Source of the DNA: Chroococcidiopsidaceae cyanobacterium CP_BM_ER_R8_30
GTDB lineage: Bacteria > Cyanobacteriota > Cyanobacteriia > Cyanobacteriales > Chroococcidiopsidaceae
Assembly: GCA_019244235.1 (NCBI GenBank)
Contig: JAFASY010000122.1
Span: forward strand, 1-45,743
DNA: 45,743 nt
Direction of reading: 5' to 3'
Position numbers and translations under genes: made by a program. This document shows positions 24,820 to 33,111 of the stretch, in pieces (within the stretch, counting starts at the first letter, position 1; every line of letters begins with the position of its first letter). The notes beneath the pieces were generated by a model. That model did not search any database. It worked only from the letters and a program-made list of their open reading frames with translations, and was not told where the DNA came from.

Positions 24820-24939
24820 CTTTTTTTCATTGCTTTTATAAATTCTTTTGGCAGTATTGAAGATAAAGGAGTTACAGCTTGTAGTCACTTTGACGACGTT
24901 AATAACGAAAGATTTAACAATAGGAACTAGGGGATAGCG

Positions 24940-25908
24940 ATGAAACTTGAAAAACAGATTTTAGGAATTGCAAGTGCGGCGGCTTTAATGACTGGGATGA
25001 CTGGTATAGGGTTCGCCATGAGTCGTCCGGCTCAAGCTGCCATGACAACTGGCACCAACTCCTCCAAAGTCACAGAGCTACAGCAGGACTTGAAAGCCGA
25101 CGGATTTAATCCTGGACCAACAGACGGCGTTTTTGGTCCCAGAACGGAAGCAGCAGTAGTCGCTTTCCAAAAAGCCCATGGTCTCTATCCAGATGGAATT
25201 GCTGGACCAAAAACTCTAGCGGCTGTAGACAACACAAACAGTCAGACGGCCAGCGCTCAGTCTCAGATGGACAACAAAGAGGGTTCCGAGGGGAATGCTA
25301 CTCCGGCTGCAACGAATACAACAACGAATGCTAATCAAGTCCCAACCTCTGTCACTAAAGTGGGTGAATACGGTGAGAATATTTATGATGCAGCACAGGC
25401 GAATAACTGGACGCAAGCCACTGCCAGCCTCACTTCCCTGAAGCAGGCAGCCCAAAAACTAGACAATGAGCCCAGGATTGGGGAAAATCCCAATGAAGAT
25501 CAGCTTGACACAGTGATCGCGGCTCTCGACAAATCTGTTCCAGCCAAAGATCAGCTAGCAACAATGCGTTCTGCTAACCAAGTGACACTACTAGCTGCCA
25601 ACTTGTCCGCGCCGTTCAATCCCCAAGTGCCAGTGTCAGTGGTTAAGCTTGACTACTACGGTCGGCAGTTGCAGGTTGGAGCAGCCGCAAATAACATGAC
25701 TCAGCTCCAAGAAACAGCCAAAGACATTAGTCAAACCTGGAATGCTGTACGCCCAACTGTTGAGTCTCGCGGCGGCTCGGCTCAAGCGCAGAAATTCAAC
25801 AGTTTGGTGGCACAGGTCGAGGCGGCCAAGTCCTCCAGTCAGTATAATAGTCTCGCCACTCCTTTCCTGAATCAAGTGGACAATCTTGAAAAGGTTTTTA
25901 CACACTAA
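24940..25908 (+). CDS. Exported peptidoglycan-binding domain protein
   Basis: The 322-residue protein has a Sec signal (cleavage probably after AQA at residues 31-33), then a PG_binding_1 domain (about 41-95) with the typical repeats VTELQQDLKADGFNPGPTDG and FGPRTEAAVVAFQKAHGLYPDGIAG. A Ser/Thr/Asn-rich linker (about 96-135) leads to a helical C-terminal domain of about 180 residues made of two similar halves (…YGENIYDAAQANNWTQA…, …YGRQLQVGAAANNMTQL…). I do not recognise that domain. AGGGGA precedes the ATG by about six bases. The gene is 48 bases before the RND adaptor and probably begins its operon, which suggests a periplasmic or wall-associated partner of the pump. Two ATAAGA dyads lie upstream. 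Confidence 0.75.
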   Translation: MKLEKQILGIASAAALMTGMTGIGFAMSRPAQAAMTTGTNSSKVTELQQDLKADGFNPGPTDGVFGPRTEAAVVAFQKAHGLYPDGIAGPKTLAAVDNTNSQTASAQSQMDNKEGSEGNATPAATNTTTNANQVPTSVTKVGEYGENIYDAAQANNWTQATASLTSLKQAAQKLDNEPRIGENPNEDQLDTVIAALDKSVPAKDQLATMRSANQVTLLAANLSAPFNPQVPVSVVKLDYYGRQLQVGAAANNMTQLQETAKDISQTWNAVRPTVESRGGSAQAQKFNSLVAQVEAAKSSSQYNSLATPFLNQVDNLEKVFTH

Positions 25909-25956
25909 CAGTCACACTTTTGACGAGACACAAAAAACTGACTTAAAGCGAAGCTA

Positions 25957-27126
25957 ATGCCTCCAAAACTGCTTCTCCCAGCAAGCTATGTATTGTTACT
26001 CGCACTATCAGCTTGTCAAGCTTCGTCTTCCACTTCCACCACATCTGCCGGGTCATCTCCAGCCCCAGTGAGTGTACCCCTTGTTCAGGTACAGCAGCAA
26101 AACCTCCCTGTTATAGTCAGCATTCCCGGCACTGTAAATGCTCTGCCTAGTCAGTCGGTTAAGGTCAGCTCGCCTGTGTCTGGTAGAGTGATTGCGATTC
26201 CTGTGGTTCCGGGTCAGCAGGTGCAACGCGGTCAGGTCATTGCTCAGCTTGATAGCCAACAGTTAAAAGAGCAGCTATCTAGAGCAACTGCTACGGTGAA
26301 AGTGGCGGAACATAATGTTGCTAAAGACAAGGAAAATTTGCAGTTAGCACAGAGTAATTTAGAACGCTATCGCTTGCTGTACAAAGCAGGGGCTATCTCC
26401 CAACAAAGCTTGACAACCTATCAAAATCAGGCAGAAGTTGCTCGCTCCCAACTGGCTGCTGACCAGTCCCTGGTGAAACAAGACCTTGCCTCCCGTGCTC
26501 AAGCACTAACTCAACTCGGATACACTACAGTCCGCAGCCCAATTTCTGGCACTGTGGCCAGTATTCTACTCCAAGTTGGTGATACGGCAGCTGGTGCGAC
26601 GGCGAGTCCCTCTACGCCCATTGTCCAGATAGTTAACCTGAATCCAGTTATCATTGACTCCAATCTGCCTGCGGACCAACCTGCTAATGTGCATGTCAAT
26701 CAAAAGGCAGATATCAAAAGCGTGGCTCTGCCAGGAGTCACTTTTGAGGGCACAGTCACCACCGTTAGCCCTGTGGTCAACCCCAAAAGCAATACGATTA
26801 ATATCCGGGTGCGCACTCCCAATCCTCACAAGCAGTTGAAAGTGGGGCAAGTGGTGAGTGTCTCAATTATGACAGGGGTACACAAAAACGCTCTGACTGT
26901 GCCAAAAACGGCTCTAGTGCCGAACCCAAACCAGAGCCAGGGAAAAATGGTTTACATTGACCAAGCAGGTAAAGCCAAGCCTGTTCCGGTAAAAACAGGG
27001 ATTGAGCGGGATGGACAAGTTGAGATTTTAAGTGGACTACAGGCAGGGGAAACAGTGGTGGCTAAGGGGGCTTACGGCCTACCTGCAGGTACTCCGATCA
27101 AAGTTGTAACGGGGGCAAAACAGTGA
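25957..27126 (+). CDS. RND efflux periplasmic adaptor lipoprotein (HlyD/AcrA family)
   Basis: The 389-residue protein has a lipobox ALSAC with C20, a first beta-barrel/lipoyl half (about 65-105: SVKVSSPVSGRVIAIPVVPGQQVQRGQVIAQLD), a coiled-coil hairpin (about 105-175, VKVAEHNVAKDKENLQLAQSNLERYR…), the second lipoyl half (YTTVRSPISGTVASILLQVGD) and beta-barrel and membrane-proximal domains. It bridges an inner-membrane RND pump to an outer-membrane TolC-like channel. The stop overlaps the GTG start of the pump gene by four bases (GTGA), so the two are translationally coupled. The outer-membrane channel is not in the window. Confidence 0.9.
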   Translation: MPPKLLLPASYVLLLALSACQASSSTSTTSAGSSPAPVSVPLVQVQQQNLPVIVSIPGTVNALPSQSVKVSSPVSGRVIAIPVVPGQQVQRGQVIAQLDSQQLKEQLSRATATVKVAEHNVAKDKENLQLAQSNLERYRLLYKAGAISQQSLTTYQNQAEVARSQLAADQSLVKQDLASRAQALTQLGYTTVRSPISGTVASILLQVGDTAAGATASPSTPIVQIVNLNPVIIDSNLPADQPANVHVNQKADIKSVALPGVTFEGTVTTVSPVVNPKSNTINIRVRTPNPHKQLKVGQVVSVSIMTGVHKNALTVPKTALVPNPNQSQGKMVYIDQAGKAKPVPVKTGIERDGQVEILSGLQAGETVVAKGAYGLPAGTPIKVVTGAKQ

Positions 27127-30100
27127 TTCGTTACACCAGGCTGCTGCAATCTCAGGCTAAAGCCCTCTATCTAATTTTCATCCTGATTGCCTTAGCAGGA
27201 CTACTGGCGTTCTTGAATTTGCCTTCTGGCGTCTATCCAAACCTTTCCTTTCCCCGAATTGCTGTTGTTGCGTCAGTTGGTAATAGTTCGCCCGAAGAGC
27301 TGGTGCTGACTCTAACTCGCCCAATGGAGGAAGCTGCTAGTCGAGTTTATGGAGTGCGATGGGTGCGCTCCACCACCATCCGGGGAGCTACGGAAATTTC
27401 CATCGAGTTTCAGCACAAAACTGACATTTTACATGCTCTACAGCAGCTACAGTCGCGGATCGCCGAGGTGCATAACACTTTGCCTACTGGGGTGAATCTG
27501 AATATTTATCGGGTGACCCCAGCCACTTTTTCTCCAATAGTGACCTACAACGTCACCTCAGACACTCTAACCTTAGCAGACCTGCGAGACATTGCCCAAT
27601 ATCAACTCAAGCCGAATCTAACGGGGGTAGCGGGGGTAGCCGAGGTCCAGATTCAAGGGGGATACGCCTCCCAAGTGGAAGTGCAGATCGATCCAAAAGT
27701 ACTCAAGAGCTACGATCTATCGCTCACCCAGGTGGTCAATGCCCTAAAGCGCTCGAATCAAAATTTGGCAGTGGGTAGGATTGATAAACTCTACCAGCAG
27801 AATTTGGTGATTACTGTCAACCGGGCCCCCAACATAGAGGCTTTGGGGAACATCGTAGTGACAACTCTGGGTCCAGGAAAACCCGTCTTTCTCCGAGAGC
27901 TGGGGCAGATTTCGCTCTCGCATGCGGTCCAAACCCAGATTGTCAGTGCTCATGGCGAACCTGGACTGACTGTTAACATTTTTCGCCAGCCCAATAGCAA
28001 CGTGGTTTCTGTAGCTGCCGGAGTGCGCAAAAAACTAAAGACCCTACAGCAGCAACTGCCCCCCGGAATCCAAATCAGCCCTGCCTACAACGAATCAGGT
28101 CTAGTGGTCGCCGCGATCGCTAATGTGCGCGATTCCATCGTCATCGGCATCATCCTCGTTGTCATTGTGCTGTACGTCTTCCTACGCGAATGGCGCAGCA
28201 CCCTGATTGCGGCTTTAACTATTCCGCTGTCGGCGCTAGCAGCATTTATCACCCTGAAAGTGGCGCACCAGACTCTCAATCTCATGTCCTTGGGCGGGAT
28301 AGCCGTGGCTATTGGCTTAGTGATTGACGATGCCATTGTAGTCATTGAAAACATCGACCGACAGCTCAAACAGCAACTTCAGGGAACGCCTGTGGTAGCT
28401 CCGGGGGCTAGCCCTCGCAAGCTCAATTCCAATGCGGCTGTGGCTGCTGCCATGGGGGAGTTAGTGGCACCAGTGGTCAGTTCCACAGCCACGACAGTGG
28501 CGGTGTTTTTACCCTTAGGTCTGACTTCAGGAATAACTGGTCAGTTTTTTACCAGCCTAACAATCTCCTTGGCGACAGCAGTCCTCTTCTCGCTGTTGCT
28601 AGCCTTAACTCTGACGCCCTTGTTAGCTAGCCGATGGCTAAGAGGTACTAAGGCCCACAACAAGCGCAACTTCGTAAATCGTCTGGACACTTGGTATACC
28701 AACCTGTTACGTCGGGTGCTGCGAAAGCCGCTGTGGGCAGGTCTCATTGCTGTCGGACTGCTGGTAGGTGGCGTAGCTCTGTTTAACCAGTTGGGGTCAA
28801 ACTTTTTGCCGGAATTTGATGAGGGCAGCTATCTCGTGGATTACCGAGCACCAGCGGGTACCTCTCTAGCAGAGACGAATGTTTTAGCCAGCAAGTTGGA
28901 AGCGATTTTGGCTAAAACTCCTGAGGTCGTCACTTGGACTAGGCGCACTGGCACACAGGGGGGGCCCTCCATCACCGAGCCTAGCAAAGGCGATATTTTG
29001 GTCATCCTTAAACCTCAGAGTCAGCGCTCTAAGAGCGTTTTTCAAATCTTCAAAGAGCAGCGCCAACAGTTTGCCCAGCAGGTACCACAATTGCAGGCCG
29101 AATTCCACCAGATCCTTCAAGACGAACTTAATAGCCTGTCTGGTTCATCAAATCCGATTGAAGAACGCATCTATGGTCAAAACCCAACAGTGCTACGTGA
29201 CTTGGCTAGTCAGACACAGAAACGCCTTCAGAATGTCCCTGGTTTGGTTGGCTTGGCAGCTACCGGTACTTTACTGATACCGCAAATCGATGTCCATGTA
29301 GATCCCTTGCAGGCAGGACAATTGGGTCTGACGCCTGAGGATGTTGCTATGCAGGTCCAGACGGCGCTACTGGGTCAGGTGGCTACTCAGCTCCGCCAGG
29401 GCGATCACTTCGTGGGCGTGCGCGTCCACTTGACAGACAGCAGGCGCTACAACCAACAGCAACTTGCCCAATTGCCCGTTGTGGGTAAACAAGGACAAGT
29501 GCTACCTCTAGCTGCTGTGGCTCACCTCAACCCCAGCACTTCCGTAGAGCAAATTTTGCGTGAGAATCAGCAGCGTTATGTTTCCGTTCATGCCAATCTT
29601 CAGGGCAATAGTCTCAGTGCCGCTGTCCAGGCAGTCCGGCAACGGCTCAAGGGTCTGAACCTGCCTCAAAGCTATTCCCTGACAGAAGCCGGACTCCATG
29701 TCAGCCAGCAGAAATCATTCAAACAGTTATTCCTGGTCTTAGCGCTGGGGATTCTGCTAGTTTACTTGGTGCTGGTCATCCAGTTCCGCTCCTATATCCA
29801 ACCTTTGGCAATCCTTACGGCTCTTCCCCTAGCCCTGTTTGGGGTAGTAGTAGCTTTGTGGTTAACCCAAATTCCCTTGAACATTTCATCATTTATGGGC
29901 ATTATTTTGCTCGTAGGGCTAGTTGTTAAAAACGGCATCATTCTCCTACAGTTTACAAATCAACTGCATGAAGCAGGTAAGCCTTTGGAAGAAGCACTAG
30001 TCGAAGCGGGTGAAATCCGTTTGCGACCTATCCTGATGACAACTCTGTGCGCCATCCTCGGACTGCTGCCTTTGGCATTAGGTCTGGGTGCGGGCTCAGG

Positions 30101-30275
30101 TTTGCAAAAGCCCTTAGCAGTCGCCGTTATCGGTGGGCTATCTCTGTCCGCCATCTTCACCCTGCTATTTGTGCCAGTTGTGTTTCTGGTACTCTCTGAG
30201 TTGAGCGTTAGCAAGTTCAATCGGCAAATCCGGCATCAATTGGCTCGGCTGCGACGTAGGATTCGGCATCGCTAG
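27123..30275 (+). CDS. RND efflux permease, full length
   Basis: The 1050-residue protein is a complete RND transporter: TM1 (about 13-32), first porter loop, TM2-TM6 with GGIAVAIGLVIDDAIVVIENIDR (TM4, with the paired Asp of the proton relay), TM7, second porter and docking loop (with PQIDVHVDPLQAGQLGLTPEDVAMQVQ, absent from the pump at 21398) and TM8-TM12. TM4 carries the DD pair typical of HAE-type pumps for organic compounds rather than the HME metal-pump pattern, but the adaptor lacks clear markers, so the substrate stays open. It starts with GTG inside the adaptor stop. Confidence 0.9.
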   Translation: MIRYTRLLQSQAKALYLIFILIALAGLLAFLNLPSGVYPNLSFPRIAVVASVGNSSPEELVLTLTRPMEEAASRVYGVRWVRSTTIRGATEISIEFQHKTDILHALQQLQSRIAEVHNTLPTGVNLNIYRVTPATFSPIVTYNVTSDTLTLADLRDIAQYQLKPNLTGVAGVAEVQIQGGYASQVEVQIDPKVLKSYDLSLTQVVNALKRSNQNLAVGRIDKLYQQNLVITVNRAPNIEALGNIVVTTLGPGKPVFLRELGQISLSHAVQTQIVSAHGEPGLTVNIFRQPNSNVVSVAAGVRKKLKTLQQQLPPGIQISPAYNESGLVVAAIANVRDSIVIGIILVVIVLYVFLREWRSTLIAALTIPLSALAAFITLKVAHQTLNLMSLGGIAVAIGLVIDDAIVVIENIDRQLKQQLQGTPVVAPGASPRKLNSNAAVAAAMGELVAPVVSSTATTVAVFLPLGLTSGITGQFFTSLTISLATAVLFSLLLALTLTPLLASRWLRGTKAHNKRNFVNRLDTWYTNLLRRVLRKPLWAGLIAVGLLVGGVALFNQLGSNFLPEFDEGSYLVDYRAPAGTSLAETNVLASKLEAILAKTPEVVTWTRRTGTQGGPSITEPSKGDILVILKPQSQRSKSVFQIFKEQRQQFAQQVPQLQAEFHQILQDELNSLSGSSNPIEERIYGQNPTVLRDLASQTQKRLQNVPGLVGLAATGTLLIPQIDVHVDPLQAGQLGLTPEDVAMQVQTALLGQVATQLRQGDHFVGVRVHLTDSRRYNQQQLAQLPVVGKQGQVLPLAAVAHLNPSTSVEQILRENQQRYVSVHANLQGNSLSAAVQAVRQRLKGLNLPQSYSLTEAGLHVSQQKSFKQLFLVLALGILLVYLVLVIQFRSYIQPLAILTALPLALFGVVVALWLTQIPLNISSFMGIILLVGLVVKNGIILLQFTNQLHEAGKPLEEALVEAGEIRLRPILMTTLCAILGLLPLALGLGAGSGLQKPLAVAVIGGLSLSAIFTLLFVPVVFLVLSELSVSKFNRQIRHQLARLRRRIRHR

Positions 30276-30854
30276 CTGCCAGGAAACTCCAACCCAAATC
30301 CCACAGACTGCTTTGGGAATCTGCAAGTCTTCTAGAAGACAATCGTATCTCAGAGACTATCTTTTGCCCCAGGCTGTGTCTGGAAAAGAAACCGCTTGTG
30401 CACTAGTACTCCTCGCGCGACTGTCAAATGTCTTTTTGTATTAGGCATTGCTATAGACAGCAGCTTTTTACGTATTCGACTACGACAACAAATCCCTATA
30501 TTATAGACCATCACTACTCATGAATATTACTTTACCTATTCTTAAACTTAAACTTAATCAAAGCTGGTTTCTTTATTAAGTATGAGATTAAGGCTATAAA
30601 CTAAGAAGAAGATGAGACGACAATAAGAAAGTTCTTATTTTTGTATTTATTGAATTGCAATAGACATAAGTACTATCAATAATGTATAAGGGCTATGCAG
30701 TTTATCCTGATTGCATCCAAGCCTTTTTGGTTGCCATCTTAGGTTAGGTTGTTATGTCAAGGATCTGTATTTCCTAAATCAATTAGTCCAAACTCCAGTT
30801 GACTAGCGTCGCAAATTTTGTAGTAAGATGTCGGCTATAGGAGGAGTCGTTGGG
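30276..30854. other. Long intergenic region after the RND operon
   Basis: No gene is seen. It contains a perfect 14-bp palindrome GTCTTCTAGAAGAC (30327-30340), an AT-rich stretch and the third ATAAGA dyad (30623-30638), all upstream of the GT2 gene. The length, with an operator-like site 217 bases before the next start, suggests a separate promoter for the GT2 gene. Confidence 0.5.
30623..30638. promoter_or_regulatory. Dyad ATAAGA-N4-TCTTAT, copy 3
   Basis: ATAAGA AAGT TCTTAT, located between the RND permease gene and the GT2 gene. The bases before it (GATGAGA) also precede copy 1, which may indicate a shared extended site. Confidence 0.6.
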
Positions 30855-31583
30855 ATGTTGAAGGTAGCAGTCATATTACCTGTCTATAATGAAGCAAAAT
30901 GTATAGCAAAGACATGGGATTCCGTTCTACAATTCTCAAATACAAGACCTTATTATCACTTTACTTTTGTCAATGATGGCTCTACAGATCAAACAAAACA
31001 GATTTTAGATGCAAAATTGACTGCGGCATCAAATAGTAGAATAAAAGTGATTGAATATGAGGAAAACAAAGGGAAAGGTTTTGCAATAAAAACCGCAGTA
31101 GAATCTGTACATGAAGATTACATCTGTTTTATAGATAGTGATTTAGCATATTCTTTAGAACATTTAGATCTTCTAGTTGAGAAGTTAGATGAGTTTGATG
31201 TTGTTATTGGTTGTAGGAATCTGATACCAGAGAGTATTGAACGGGTTAATTTAACCAGAAAGTTAGCTGGTAAGAGCTTCAATACTATATCAAGAAAGCT
31301 GCTCAACTTGCCTTTTTGTGACATGCAAGCAGGAATAAAAGGATTCAAAAAAAATGTGGCGAAAGAAGTATTCCAGAAACAGAAGATAGCTGGGTTCTCC
31401 TTTGACGCTGAGCTAATATTTTTAGCTAAAAAGAAAGGATACAAGATTGGTCAGATTCCAGCTATGGTATCAGAGAAGCATTTAAATAAAGTCTCCAAAG
31501 TCAACTTACTGATAGACTCTGCAAGAATGTTACTCGATTTGTTAAAGATAAGATGCAATGACATAATGGGAAAATATGAGTAA
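30855..31583 (+). CDS. GT2 glycosyltransferase, dolichyl-phosphate-mannose-synthase-like
   Basis: The start is set at the ATG at 30855, because AGGAGG (30839-30844) lies ten bases before it and because the fold begins at once (MLKVAVILPVYNEAKC); an ATG at 30828 would put the ribosome site inside the gene. The 242 residues have DGSTD (41-45), the metal and sugar-binding DSD (94-96) and FCDMQAGIKGF (about 163-173), the pattern of DPM1/GtrB-like enzymes that load a sugar onto a polyprenyl phosphate. No C-terminal membrane helices are seen. Low GC sets it apart from the RND genes before it. Lipid-linked sugars of this kind are substrates for GT-C enzymes. Confidence 0.85.
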   Translation: MLKVAVILPVYNEAKCIAKTWDSVLQFSNTRPYYHFTFVNDGSTDQTKQILDAKLTAASNSRIKVIEYEENKGKGFAIKTAVESVHEDYICFIDSDLAYSLEHLDLLVEKLDEFDVVIGCRNLIPESIERVNLTRKLAGKSFNTISRKLLNLPFCDMQAGIKGFKKNVAKEVFQKQKIAGFSFDAELIFLAKKKGYKIGQIPAMVSEKHLNKVSKVNLLIDSARMLLDLLKIRCNDIMGKYE

Positions 31584-31626
31584 AATTATTTTCTTGATCT
31601 TTGACCCCTGACTCCTTCTTTGTGAA

Positions 31627-31737
31627 AAGACCTCAGGTAATGAGATGGTCGAACGATTGGAACAGTATCTACGTTGGCTGAAAAGTCAAGGCGACTTTAT
31701 TTGGTTTTCTGAGTTCAAACAAAAATTCCTCCTGTAA
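31627..31737 (+). pseudogene. C-terminal coding fragment, possibly polysaccharide deacetylase
   Basis: A 36-codon frame, KTSGNEMVERLEQYLRWL then KSQGDFIWFSEFKQKFLL and a stop, lies after the GT2 gene. It resembles the end of NodB-type polysaccharide deacetylases (…L..YL..L...GD..F…) but the catalytic part is absent. Identity is tentative. Confidence 0.35.
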
Positions 31738-31768
31738 AATATCCTTTCTTTATTCAAGCAACTCTTCA

Positions 31769-31784
31769 ATAAGAGCATTCTTAT
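31769..31784. promoter_or_regulatory. Dyad ATAAGA-N4-TCTTAT, copy 4
   Basis: ATAAGA GCAT TCTTAT, between the GT2 gene and the methyltransferase gene, 254 bases before the ATG at 32039. It is the only other occurrence found in the window beyond copies 1-3. Confidence 0.6.
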
Positions 31785-31929
31785 TCTTCTCTCACTGTTT
31801 CCTTAATTTTTATCAGTATTCTATAAGGTGTCATAGTTATCAGTTTACAAACAAGCTTGAAAAATCAAATTGTGTACAGCGCCATTAATCTGTTCAACAC
31901 CTTTCACTCTTTAGTTTTTCAGGATTGCA

Positions 31930-31979
31930 CTTGAGCTTGCTCAAGGGTTTGCCAGAGTTCGCTTCGGCAAACCCTTGAG
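31930..31979 (+). promoter_or_regulatory. Mutually exclusive hairpins before the methyltransferase gene
   Basis: CTTGAGC (31930-31936) can pair with GCTCAAG (31939-31945). Alternatively CTCAAGGGTTTGCC (31940-31953) pairs perfectly with GGCAAACCCTTGAG (31966-31979). The two stems share 31940-31945, so only one can form. The block ends 24 bases before a GTG and 60 before the likely ATG start. Confidence 0.55.
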
Positions 31980-32038
31980 TATCACTATTCTTATAAAGCC
32001 AAGTGCATTCTAGTACTAAAGTTGTTTTTACTATTAAG

Positions 32039-32869
32039 ATGAGTAAATCCTTTTTTCCAATTGAGTGTCTTTCTGATACTGCCTATGGAGTAGCTTACTG
32101 CCGAGCGATGGAAACTGAGCGTCCAGATGCTCATTTCCAGGATATCTTTGCTAGAGAATTAGCGGGTAAGCGAGGAAAGCTGATTATGGAGACAACAGGA
32201 GAGTCTAGTAGCTGGTTATTCGTTGTGCGTACTTGCATTATAGATAAATTGATATTAGAAAGCATTGAGAAGAAAGGGATTGATACTGTCATCAATTTGG
32301 GTGCAGGACTTGATACAAGACCATACCGTTTATCTCTTCCATCTTCGCTTCACTGGATAGATGTAGATTTGCCATCTATCCTCGATTACAAGGAGCAAAA
32401 GCTTGCTAGTCAACAGCCGATATGTTTTCTTGAATCTGTTAAGTTAGACGTCACTGACATTACTTTAAGCAGTGCTTTATTTACAAGGATTAACGCGGAA
32501 GCAAAACAGGTACTGGTGATAACCGAAGGACTCTTAGTTTATTTGACCTCTGAGCAGGTTGCCTTGCTCACTATTATCCTAGGAATACAGCCTAACTTTC
32601 GCTGGTGGATTTTAGATCTTGTATCACCATTATCGTTGAAGTTAGCTCGGACAAAGTATGTAAAAGAACTGACTGCTGCTAATGCTATACAACAATTTGC
32701 TCCATCAGAAGGGACAGATTTTTTTCAAAGTTATGGTTGGAAAGTAGTTAAGTTTCAGTCTCTTTTAAAAGAGGCACATCGTCTTAAGAGGAAACCAGCA
32801 TTGAATTGGCTGTGGCAACAACTACCATGTTTTAAGAATGAAGGTGTTGTCTTACTTAGACGAACGTAA
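32039..32869 (+). CDS. LCMT-family SAM-dependent O-methyltransferase
   Basis: The protein belongs to the leucine carboxyl methyltransferase family (PF04072), which methylates carboxyl or hydroxyl groups of metabolites. From the ATG at 32039 it has 276 residues; a GTG at 32003 would add 12. SAM-binding motif NLGAGLDTRPYRL is at 86-98, with the acidic D108/D110 in HWIDVDLPSI, and VLVITEGLLVYL follows at about 160-171. AT-rich, like the GT2 and DUF2079 genes around it. The competing hairpins at 31930-31979 and dyad copy 4 lie in its upstream region. Substrate unknown; in bacteria these genes often serve natural product or lipid tailoring. Confidence 0.75.
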   Translation: MSKSFFPIECLSDTAYGVAYCRAMETERPDAHFQDIFARELAGKRGKLIMETTGESSSWLFVVRTCIIDKLILESIEKKGIDTVINLGAGLDTRPYRLSLPSSLHWIDVDLPSILDYKEQKLASQQPICFLESVKLDVTDITLSSALFTRINAEAKQVLVITEGLLVYLTSEQVALLTIILGIQPNFRWWILDLVSPLSLKLARTKYVKELTAANAIQQFAPSEGTDFFQSYGWKVVKFQSLLKEAHRLKRKPALNWLWQQLPCFKNEGVVLLRRT

Positions 32870-33111
32870 TCATTTTTCTATCTAACTAAATTCTCCAATA
32901 TAAACAAGGGAAAATATTAAGTCTATTGCAGACTTCCTCTAGAAGAGGCTCGAATAAAACAAACCTCTCAACGAGTAAGCTTTGATAATTTTAAAAAAGA
33001 CTTTCTAGTTTCAAACCTGAACCTATGAATATTTGCCAATTGATTTTATCAATGACATAAATAGTCGGCAAACGACTCTTTTATAAGATGTAAGACAAAA
33101 AAAAGAAGCTA

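Noticed and set aside
30327-30340. Perfect 14-bp palindrome GTCTTCTAGAAGAC as an additional operator.
   Set aside because: It is a single copy, without a loop and far from any start; kept only as a note in the intergenic entry.
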